A DNA stretch of 8,914 bases from Thermoplasmata archaeon. Lineage in GTDB: Archaea; Thermoplasmatota; Thermoplasmata; Thermoplasmatales; Thermoplasmataceae. The notes under the pieces were generated by a model. The model saw nothing but the letters and a program-made list of their open reading frames with translations. It was not told the DNA's origin and did no database searches. The stretch is taken from positions 1 through 8,914 of the forward strand of contig JAJZYV010000049.1 of assembly GCA_021797955.1 (NCBI GenBank), given 5' to 3'. Shown piece after piece: positions 1-6,700 of the stretch. Both the position numbers and the translations under genes were made by a program. Each line of letters begins with the position of its first letter. Positions within the stretch are counted from its first letter, which is position 1.

Positions 1-231
1 GAAAAATTTGGTTTTTCAGATCTTCCCATATGTGTGGCAAAGAGCCAGTATTCATTTTCCGGTACGGATGACAAGAATACCATAATGATAAGGGAGATCA
101 AAATAAATTCCGGTGCAGGATTTATTGTCCCAATATCCGGAAATATCATGACAATGCCAGGTCTTCCAAGGGAACCTGCCTATCTCAATATAGATGTTGA
201 CAAAAATGGAAAAATCACGGGTATTTCGTGA
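1..231 (+). CDS. fhs: Formate--tetrahydrofolate ligase, C-terminal end (5' truncated by window)
   Basis: The reading frame is open from base 1 and ends at TGA 229-231, giving the last 76 residues of the enzyme. The segment carries the family's C-terminal signature: [15 protein letters not shown], then GAGFIVP, then [12 protein letters not shown], and a closing D-x-x-G-K-I-x-G-I tail. In bacterial and archaeal enzymes the equivalent is a CxAKTQYS block followed by GAGF and MPGLP. The enzyme makes 10-formyl-tetrahydrofolate from formate, ATP and tetrahydrofolate in the cytoplasm and feeds one-carbon metabolism. A GTG at 34 lies inside the conserved block and is not the start; the real start lies upstream of the window. 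The gene converges on the minus-strand regulator with 95 bases between their stops. The identification is firm; nothing can be said about the N-terminal ATP-binding part. Confidence 0.96.
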   Translation, partial: EKFGFSDLPICVAKSQYSFSGTDDKNTIMIREIKINSGAGFIVPISGNIMTMPGLPREPAYLNIDVDKNGKITGIS

Positions 232-250
232 TGAATTCAATCAGAACTTG

Positions 251-258
251 TTTTATTT
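251..258 (+). terminator. T-rich tract after fhs
   Basis: A short T-rich run (TTTTATTT) lies about 20 bases after the fhs stop. Archaeal termination commonly uses U-tracts without a stable hairpin, so this is a plausible 3' end, but the tract is interrupted and weak. Confidence 0.35.
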
Positions 259-301
259 CCCATCCATTGAACACACATCTGTCATTATATCACTAAAGCA
301 T

Positions 302-335
302 ATTGAATAGAAAATACTAGCGAAAACTATTCAAT
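302..335. repeat. Inverted repeat at the 3' end of the regulator gene
   Basis: ATTGAATAG at 302-310 is perfectly repeated in inverse as CTATTCAAT at 327-335, with a 16-base AT-rich spacer. The right arm covers the last three codons of the minus-strand regulator, including its TAG stop. It could form a 9-bp stem in transcripts from either convergent gene and may help stabilise or end them. The arms are AT-rich, so the stem would be weak in a thermophile. Confidence 0.4.
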
Positions 336-1268
336 CCCAAGTGTTACCCATGGATTGACCAGAGTGTAGAAATTGGTCAGCGAACTCATGGAAATAAAGT
401 ATTTCCTGAATTCATTCATGATCTCATCTATCTCTGAAAGCCTTTCATAATATAGAAGCATGACCATCCCGTCATCCACAATTCTGTGAAGCAGATACCG
501 CCTGTTGGTGAGCGTTGATTCACTAAACAAGACCTCTGAAAATTTGTTGATATCTTCCCCCGGCATTAAGGCAATGTTCAGGACGAAAAGGTTGAAGCCG
601 GAGATTGTCTTCTGATCAAGTATGGGATATGCAAATAGGGCATCCATCTGGAGGAGTTGATCCATATGCCTCCTCACAGTCTTCGGGGATTTTTTGTTCC
701 TTTCCGCTATTTCATCCAAATCAACTTTATATAAACTGTGATAGTAGATTTCCTTCAGCAGGTACCAGTACTTGTCAAGGTCAAAGTCGACATCCTTTAC
801 AACAGGATCTCTGAATGTAAGATTCAGCTGATCATCCTTGAGTATTTCCATCAGTATCTTCATGTTTTTCCTGTTCACGTCTCTTGGAAGTTGAACAAGT
901 TCTATGGAGATAATGGTACCGCTTCTCATTAGCGGTTCCATCACCCCGGTGGCGCTGTAAACATTCCCGTAATGAACTAATTCAAGAAAATAGAGTTCTT
1001 TAATCAGGGACTTTAATTTTTCAACATGCTGTGGGAGGGCTCCAATAATCAGTCCGTTAGTCCTGGCAGCAACAAGGTTTGAAGGCATCAGGAGTACATC
1101 CTTTACGAAGCCATTGTCGAAGAGAGATTCCCATGCAGAATAGGCCGTTGTGGGGCTAATCTTATAATTCTTGTATATGGAATAGGGGGTTGGCTTTGAC
1201 GAAAATGTGTTGTTATCCTTGTTGGGCCAGTTCCATGACCGGAATATTGCCCTTGTTGCCTGATTCAT
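327..1268 (-). CDS. Putative transcriptional regulator with two tandem Lrp-like (wHTH plus RAM-like) modules
   Basis: This 313-residue soluble protein has no signal or membrane segment. Residues 182-212 form a clear helix-turn-helix (VDLDEIAERNKKSPKTVRRH), typical of Lrp/AsnC-like DNA-binding domains. The following part (225-307) has a beta-alpha-beta-beta-alpha-beta order like the RAM effector/oligomerisation domain. The N-terminal half repeats this layout: a winged-helix-like segment at 26-58 (SPTTAYSAWESLFDNGFVKD) and an alpha/beta stretch at about 70-128. Known single-module Lrp proteins are near 150 residues, so about 310 fits a fused duplication. ATG 1266-1268 was chosen because a TATA-like box sits 25 bases upstream. 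It is divergent from the small gene at 1367, which shares its control region and is a natural first candidate target. That it binds DNA is well supported; the Lrp assignment is inference, and the ligand and targets are unknown. Confidence 0.82.
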   Translation of the reverse strand: MNQATRAIFRSWNWPNKDNNTFSSKPTPYSIYKNYKISPTTAYSAWESLFDNGFVKDVLLMPSNLVAARTNGLIIGALPQHVEKLKSLIKELYFLELVHYGNVYSATGVMEPLMRSGTIISIELVQLPRDVNRKNMKILMEILKDDQLNLTFRDPVVKDVDFDLDKYWYLLKEIYYHSLYKVDLDEIAERNKKSPKTVRRHMDQLLQMDALFAYPILDQKTISGFNLFVLNIALMPGEDINKFSEVLFSESTLTNRRYLLHRIVDDGMVMLLYYERLSEIDEIMNEFRKYFISMSSLTNFYTLVNPWVTLGIE

Positions 1269-1287
1269 CTCATGTAATGAAATGGAA

Positions 1288-1297
1288 CATATTTATT
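1288..1297 (-). promoter_or_regulatory. TATA-like box of the regulator gene
   Basis: On the minus strand this reads AATAAATATG, centred about 25 bases before the ATG at 1268. That spacing would put transcription start at or very near the start codon, giving a leaderless mRNA. No purine-rich ribosome site is seen. Confidence 0.5.
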
Positions 1298-1336
1298 ACT
1301 TTTTGTCCCTTTTCTTACAATTCAGCGTAGGATTTG

Positions 1337-1344
1337 TTTTTAAA
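1337..1344 (+). promoter_or_regulatory. TATA-like box of the 124-residue orphan gene
   Basis: TTTTTAAA, inside the palindrome GTTTTTAAAC, is centred about 26 bases before ATG 1367, again consistent with a leaderless transcript. The 98-base gap 1269-1366 therefore holds two back-to-back promoters. Confidence 0.55.
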
Positions 1345-1366
1345 CATTAAGGAATTTATTTGAAAC

Positions 1367-1741
1367 ATGGTTCAGGAACTCGCGAGTCACTGCTACTGGG
1401 ACAGGGAAAGAGAATTGCTTGCAATATACGGAAGAACATCCATAAGGTTCATTTCAAGGGATGGAATTGATGAGGTACCAAGGAAAAGGTTTGCGGGGAT
1501 TATGAGAAATGGAATCAATCAACAGGAATTGCTGGACCTCAAATCCAAACACAACGATTTGGAGAGTGAGAATGGAGGGAATGAACAAAATTTTACCCCT
1601 TGGGATCAGGTCAAGTTCTTCAGGATAAGGGGGAATACCCTGTGCTATCAATTAAAAAATAGAAATGTTTCAATTATCATCCCAAATCACTTTTTGTTTA
1701 AAAATATGGAATGTTTTAAGTCTTCAATTTGGAAAAATTAA
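1367..1741 (+). CDS. Hypothetical protein, 124 residues
   Basis: I do not recognise this protein. It is a soluble, fairly charged polypeptide with no signal peptide or membrane segment. It begins MVQELASHCYW, has a basic patch around residues 37-47 (VPRKRFAGIMR), an acidic and polar middle at 57-75 that is probably a loop, and a C-terminal part (from about 79) predicted by eye to be beta-rich (DQVKFFRIRGN, NVSIIIPNHF). That last part loosely recalls small PH-like beta domains, but this is only an impression. Support for a real gene is the well-placed TATA-like box, its divergent pairing with the regulator, and a T-run right after its TAA. The antisense open frame (1454-1651) has no such signals. 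It may be a target or partner of the divergent regulator. Confidence 0.72.
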   Translation: MVQELASHCYWDRERELLAIYGRTSIRFISRDGIDEVPRKRFAGIMRNGINQQELLDLKSKHNDLESENGGNEQNFTPWDQVKFFRIRGNTLCYQLKNRNVSIIIPNHFLFKNMECFKSSIWKN

Positions 1742-1748
1742 TTTTTTT
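1733..1748. terminator. Back-to-back T-tract terminators of two convergent genes
   Basis: On the plus strand seven T residues at 1742-1748 directly follow the stop of the 124-residue gene. On the minus strand the A-run 1733-1737 becomes a T-tract about ten bases past the stop of the DUF4382 gene. The two stop codons are only five bases apart, so each gene's terminator overlaps or touches the other's coding end. Confidence 0.55.
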
Positions 1749-2274
1749 AACTCTTAGAACTCACTGTAAATCCAACATATGGTGTGAACACGTTTGAATT
1801 CAGGTTGAGGTCACTGTTCAGATTAAAGTCAATTACCAGGTTCAGTTGGCCTGTTGCGTTGACTTTGAATGGATGGTTTATGAATGCGAATGGTGCCTTC
1901 AGAGTGAAATTTACTGATTTCCCAAGTACAACAACACTCACATTGTTCAGATAAAGTCTGATCGTTGTGTAAGTTCCTGTCTTCAGGGATAAATTCGCTA
2001 TGAAATTCGGATTTGATACATTCACATTCAATATGTTCATTACCTGACTATTCACCGAATAGTTCACCCATCCTGAGGCGTTGCTGTGCAGCGAAATTTT
2101 ATTGAATGAAATATAAACACCTGATACTGAGGAAACTGCAGGTGCATCTGCCACCCCTATACTCATCTTACCACTTGAACCAAGCAAACCACTTTCATTG
2201 GCATATACTATACCTCCAACAGAGGCAACTACCAATACAACCACAACTACTGCGGCTATTGTTTTCCCTTTCAT
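1747..2274 (-). CDS. Membrane-anchored DUF4382 domain protein
   Basis: This is a 175-residue exported protein. Residues 1-4 are MKGK, followed by a valine/alanine-rich hydrophobic segment (5-24) that serves as an uncleaved anchor or signal peptide. The rest faces outward and matches the DUF4382 pattern: VADAPAVSSVSGVYISFNKI near 41-60, the SGWV strand, KTGTYTTIRLYL (98-109), and the closing LVIDFNLNSDL to TPYVGF part. The domain's function is unknown; it is common in secreted or anchored proteins. Seven N-x-S/T sequons suggest glycosylation. A longer frame to 2316 exists, but ATG 2274 is preferred: the 14 extra residues precede a normal signal sequence, 2315-2322 is a T-run ending the upstream gene, and a TATA-like box lies 26 bases before 2274. 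It follows the GtrA gene on the same strand but with its own promoter. Confidence 0.87.
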   Translation of the reverse strand: MKGKTIAAVVVVVLVVASVGGIVYANESGLLGSSGKMSIGVADAPAVSSVSGVYISFNKISLHSNASGWVNYSVNSQVMNILNVNVSNPNFIANLSLKTGTYTTIRLYLNNVSVVVLGKSVNFTLKAPFAFINHPFKVNATGQLNLVIDFNLNSDLNLNSNVFTPYVGFTVSSKS

Positions 2275-2295
2275 AATCTTAAAATTTAAGAAGGC

Positions 2296-2304
2296 TATTA
2301 AATT
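2296..2304 (-). promoter_or_regulatory. TATA-like box of the DUF4382 gene
   Basis: The minus strand reads AATTTAATA, centred about 26 bases before ATG 2274, the spacing expected for a leaderless mRNA. It decides the start: the longer frame at 2316 would begin upstream of the promoter. Confidence 0.6.
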
Positions 2305-2314
2305 GTTTTGGTAC

Positions 2315-2322
2315 AAAAAAAA
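2315..2322 (-). terminator. Oligo-T terminator of the GtrA-like gene
   Basis: Eight consecutive A on the plus strand give T8 on the coding strand, 25 bases past the TAG stop at 2347-2349. It lies just upstream of the DUF4382 TATA box, separating the two transcription units. Confidence 0.6.
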
Positions 2323-2346
2323 CAGGGATAAGACAAATGACCTTAC

Positions 2347-3594
2347 CTAATTTCCCTTAAATTTCCACACAATTTTCTCACTTCCGATGTAGTTCAGAAT
2401 GAATCCAAGCACAATACCAACAAGGTTTGATTCGAGATATTCTATGCCATAACTCGTCAGGAGGACAAGTGTGATAATATTCACCATGAGTCCACCGAGC
2501 GCCACAAGATTGTATTTTAAAAGTTCCTTCATAGAAAATGAGTTAAGGGTACCCTCCCTGGTACTCCTGTCCCTGAATGTCCAGAATGCGTTCAGCAGGT
2601 AATTGGAAAGTATGGACAATTCTATGGAAATAAGTGAAATTATTTCGAGGTCATGGCTGTAAGTGTGAAGCAGTGCCAGCATGCCCTCGTTCACCACCAC
2701 TCCGATAATTCCAACAATAAGGAACTTTATTGGCCTGTATTTTGCCAGCTTCAGTATGGAGAGTAGATCTGCCAATGATGATTTGATTGAATTCGTCTTA
2801 TTGCCAGTTCCTTCACTTTGTCCCATAAAATCGATTGACTTCGTGATTTGGACTTGATTATGCAATAAGACAGGTAGAATGAACTCATTTTCAATTGGTA
2901 AAGAAATATCAAGGCTTTTCATTCCTGAATCATATGCAATGAGATCAGGATGAAGATTTCCCAGCTGCCTGGTCTGCGGAACGAGAAAATGTGATGAAAG
3001 GAGAACGATCTTTTCCATAATACTTTGCTTGCCTTTTCTGGCATAGCCTACCAAGACATCGTCCTCTGAATTAATTGCAACTAAAATTTTCGAAATAACA
3101 TCTCCTGATAATTGATTTAAATCTTCCGATAAAACGGTAAAACCGCTGAATTCTGGAAATTTAAGAATCTCTTTACTATTTTGTAATGTTATGTATTGAA
3201 ACGTGACCTCTTTGAATTCCAAACCTTTGTCTTGAATTTTAGAGTAGAATTCACGATTATTATCATTGAACCGTAAGAGGATGATTAATCTTAGGTTATA
3301 ATCAGCGCTTTTAACCAGGCTCTGAAACTTTACCATACCATATTCGATCTGGTCTAATCTCACAACTACCCTTATGGCCTTTTCACCTATTCTGGCGTTA
3401 TTTGAATTGAGTTCGTAAACTTTTACGGCTGAACCAATTTTCATATCTTTTCCGGAACTGTTCTTTCTCGCGCTAATTGATATGGAAATGCAGGGCAATA
3501 AGATTAACCAGACCAATAGTACCTGAACCATAACTAATGGAAAATTGCTGAATGAATTATGAACGAAAACCAAGACAAAGCCTAATGGAAGCAT
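2347..3594 (-). CDS. GtrA-family membrane protein fused to a degenerate GT2 (DPM1-like) domain
   Basis: This 415-residue protein has three parts. Residues 17-42 are a hydrophobic N-terminal membrane segment. Residues 73-275 follow the order of family 2 dolichyl-phosphate-sugar synthases (beta-alpha core, VLSEDLNQLSGDVISKIL, DDVLVGYARKG, GTGNKTN) but lack their catalytic residues: ILLRFND (105-111) replaces IVVDDxS, SED (156-158) replaces DxD, and no SGF motif is seen. Residues 287-412 are a GtrA domain with four membrane helices (about 289-311, 317-335, 360-380, 388-405) and the usual NYLLNAFWTF and ILNYIGSEKIVWKF motifs. GtrA proteins are thought to move lipid-linked sugars across the membrane. 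Active DPM1-GtrA fusions are known in archaea, so this looks like a paralogue that kept the transporter and lost synthase activity. The start at 3594 keeps the first membrane segment; Met51 (3444) is a weaker alternative without a TATA-like box. Confidence 0.88.
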   Translation of the reverse strand: MLPLGFVLVFVHNSFSNFPLVMVQVLLVWLILLPCISISISARKNSSGKDMKIGSAVKVYELNSNNARIGEKAIRVVVRLDQIEYGMVKFQSLVKSADYNLRLIILLRFNDNNREFYSKIQDKGLEFKEVTFQYITLQNSKEILKFPEFSGFTVLSEDLNQLSGDVISKILVAINSEDDVLVGYARKGKQSIMEKIVLLSSHFLVPQTRQLGNLHPDLIAYDSGMKSLDISLPIENEFILPVLLHNQVQITKSIDFMGQSEGTGNKTNSIKSSLADLLSILKLAKYRPIKFLIVGIIGVVVNEGMLALLHTYSHDLEIISLISIELSILSNYLLNAFWTFRDRSTREGTLNSFSMKELLKYNLVALGGLMVNIITLVLLTSYGIEYLESNLVGIVLGFILNYIGSEKIVWKFKGN

Positions 3595-3621
3595 ATCGAA
3601 TTATTTCCCTATATTTCACTG

Positions 3622-3630
3622 GTTAAATAC
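3622..3630 (-). promoter_or_regulatory. TATA-like box of the GtrA-like gene
   Basis: The minus strand reads GTATTTAAC, centred about 32 bases before ATG 3594, which would allow a leader of only a few bases. A second AT-rich candidate, GTATATATG, lies slightly farther upstream (about 3636-3644), so the exact box is uncertain. Confidence 0.4.
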
Positions 3631-3673
3631 ACTTTCATATATACGACTGTAAGGAGTTTAATACGTTTCAAAT

Positions 3674-3685
3674 AAAAAAGAAAAA
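3674..3685 (-). terminator. T-rich terminator of the thermopsin-like gene
   Basis: The coding strand reads TTTTTCTTTTTT about 22 bases after the TAA stop at 3707-3709. It is the strongest U-tract in this gap and probably ends the long surface-protein transcript before the GtrA promoter. Confidence 0.55.
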
Positions 3686-3706
3686 TTTGTGTTTGAATTT
3701 AAAAAA

Positions 3707-6700
3707 TTAGGATAGTTTTTTCTTCCTCAGCTTTGGAAGGAAAGTAACTAATGCCCCACCGACTACAAATCCTGCCACAACCGAAGCTGCAACTGCTCCG
3801 TATGTAACTGCCGGCGATATTCCAGGTCTGCTGAACTGAACTTTTACGGTCGAGTTGGATGAAACCAGGAAGTCCCCGGACTTGAGGGATTGGACAAACC
3901 CCGTTTCGTTGTTGATTACGTATGTGACTGTTGTACCTATTGGCATTGTCACATTGATGTAATCGCTCCCATGACTGTAGTATACCTCCCCATTTATAAC
4001 AACTGACCAGTTAGAATTGGTGTTAAGACCTGTTTCTGCAAACATCAAGGTATAATTCACACCGGAAAAAGGAACTGATACAGTAGTGTTCCTTGTTAGG
4101 CTGACAGTACCGGATCCGGATACGGGTGAATAATATTTGGAAAAGACTCCCGTTGTGTATGTGTAAGAGCCTTCTGAAAGATTGTAGAATGTCATGGAAG
4201 TTCCAGATGTTGTTTCAGTCATATTTCCCAATGACACTGTCCAGTTCGTTAGATGGGGCAGACCTGTTTCCGTAAAGGTAAGGCTGAACTTGGGAAGTGG
4301 GGTGAATGAAACCGGTACACTTGCTGCACCCGATACGTCAACGCTTCCACTCATGGAACCAAAGCCGCTGGAAGTTGCAGTGTAAGAGTAGTTGCCCTTT
4401 GAAAGGAGAACATTGATTGTACTGCTGTTTGATACATAGTTTTTCCCGTCAACTGACACGCTCCACACAGTTCCCGCCTTGAGACCCGTTTCAGAAAATG
4501 CCACATTGTAGAGATACACATTTCCTGCTTGCTGAGCACTATCTCCCAACTTAACATAGGCACTCTGGGCGCCGCCAGTTAAAGTGATAAATTCATTATT
4601 TGATACCTGGTTATTCCCACCAAAAGTGATAATTGAACTCCCTACTCCAGTCTGCGTCGTAAACGGATCCACATATTCGGTTATAAATTTGTTATTTGTA
4701 ATAGTATTATTTCCGCTGTTTATGCAGATAGCAGCTGGCACTACCGTTTCACTTGAATAGAAGACAGAATTCTGAATTGTAGTATCACTGTTGAATATAT
4801 TAATCGCGTTGGTTTCAGGTTGAGTTGGACAACATTGAACACCTCCAGGCGATGCCGTGAAATTGTCATTTGAAAAAATTGCCTGAGATGCGTTAAGAAA
4901 CACGTTCCAAGCATGACTGCCAACGGATGTTAAATTGCTATTTGTCATTGACACTTGGGAATTGGAAGCGCATATGCATACAGCAACTAAATTGGAATGA
5001 GAAATTGTGAGGTACTGGTCAATGGACTGAAGTAAGAAGTGTCCCCCAAAAATATCAGAATTGATCACATTTACCGTATTGGGTCCACAACTATCGACAT
5101 AAAAGTTGTTGGTATTTTCCATTCCAGCAATATTCAGTGTACTATCGCCAAATAATACGACACAAAGTATTGATCCGCAGGAATCAGTCAGGGACATTGT
5201 GCCGTTATTATATCCAACCAAGTTTGTGTAGTATAGACATGAATTCACAAACGATTCGTTTGAATTTTTCTCTACAACACAGGAATTTATAACGCTGTCA
5301 CACGTAAACGTGCTTGTTGAGTTGGATTCAACAAAGGGATAGAAGTATCTATCAGTGCAAATTTGGGTTGTGTTGAATGTGGTTGTTGAATTGCTGATAT
5401 CTGTAGGAGAATAAACTATATGACCGGATATAACATGTAAATCAATTGAATGGATGAATGTCTTTGTATATAGAATTTGAGTATCATACATATTCACATT
5501 GGTGAAACACATGTACAATAATGATGTTCCTGATCCATCAAAAACAGTGGCAATTGAATTCATTGAACCTTTAATGAAAACCAGGCATTGAGTATCATAG
5601 AAACAGTCGTGTGGCAGAATTGTGGAACTGTTGCAGAAAATTGCAGCGCCTGAAAAGCAAATGTCGGAATCTTGAATCACCAAATTAACTGAGTTTACTG
5701 CCTCAAGATAGTTCGGAGATTGGTATACACAAAGATTTAAGACATTTACATTCTTTGAATCCATCACCGTAAGGTATGCATAGAAAAATCCCAAGGAGTC
5801 CGGGTATGGCTCAGGCATGGAGAATAATTCTAAACCATTTATCCCGGCGTTAGAATCTTTGTAAATCACGTCAGGCAAGTAAATACAGAGTAGTTGGCTG
5901 ACTCCATTAAATACTGCATTATTACTCGATAGGCAGCAGGATTCAACGTTCAAATTTGAAGTTGTATTTGTGATGAATAAATTCATGAAGACCGGGAAGT
6001 TATAATCATTTACAGTAAAGAAAACTCCAGTATTAAATACGTTCGTAAATGAAATATAATAAGGGTCGCTGGAATTGCCATTTCCTGAGGAACTTGCCGC
6101 TTTCAACTCGGAATTTGTAAAAAGGTACAGGGGTGTGTAAGTGGAATAAAGAGAATTGCTGCTAGCCACTAAATTCAACGTCTCCTTACGTACCCCGCCA
6201 GATTTTCCACTGAAATTTACATTGTAGAGTGGCGCAAATCCATTGAAAAGAACCTGTGCGGAGTAATTACCTGGTGATATATCAAAACTGAATTTTCCAT
6301 TAGTCGTCAGGGGAACAAAGGTTGACGTTAGATTATTTGTGATGGTACCTAAATTCATAAAAAGGAAAGCATTGGGCACATTAACCTGTCCTGAAATTTT
6401 TAAGTGTCCTGAATGGAAAGAGGACGCAATGCCCCACATTGGGGCAGGCAGACTTGGACCTGCAGTTAAGAATTCAGTCATGCTGGACGTCCAGTAAGTC
6501 GAAACTCCAACTGCAGATTCCCCGGTATCCATACCGAAATTGTACGCTGATTTCACGGGTTGCATTGTTTTTGAGGTCTTATTTTTGAAGTCAAGACTCA
6601 TGCTTCCGTTCAATTGCATTATATTGGTATTGCTGCCTCCTCCTGGCCCTCCAATTATGAATTCTGCATCATAAAGTGCGCTATTGGGTAAAACCTTAGA

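Noticed and set aside
34..231. GTG 34 as the start of a 65-residue independent gene
   Set aside because: The frame is open upstream to base 1 and the GTG codon falls inside a conserved block of formate--tetrahydrofolate ligase.
228..234. GTGATGA resembling a C box of an archaeal C/D guide RNA
   Set aside because: No D box (CTGA) or D'/C' pair follows at suitable spacing; it is the end of fhs.
605..932. Two overlapping plus-strand frames opposite the regulator
   Set aside because: They are antisense to a coding sequence with a clear HTH and give low-complexity, unrecognisable proteins.
1454..1651. Minus-strand frame opposite the 124-residue gene
   Set aside because: It has no promoter-like box at the right spacing; the plus-strand frame is longer and has TATA and terminator signals.
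2275..2316. Fourteen-residue N-terminal extension of the DUF4382 protein
   Set aside because: It would place the start inside the preceding gene's T8 terminator and upstream of the TATA-like box, and would add residues before a normal signal anchor.
4194..4923. Short frames on both strands (4194-4385, 4351-4563, 4741-4923) inside the surface-protein gene
   Set aside because: All are out-of-frame shadows of the beta-helix and ETGL repeat coding region.
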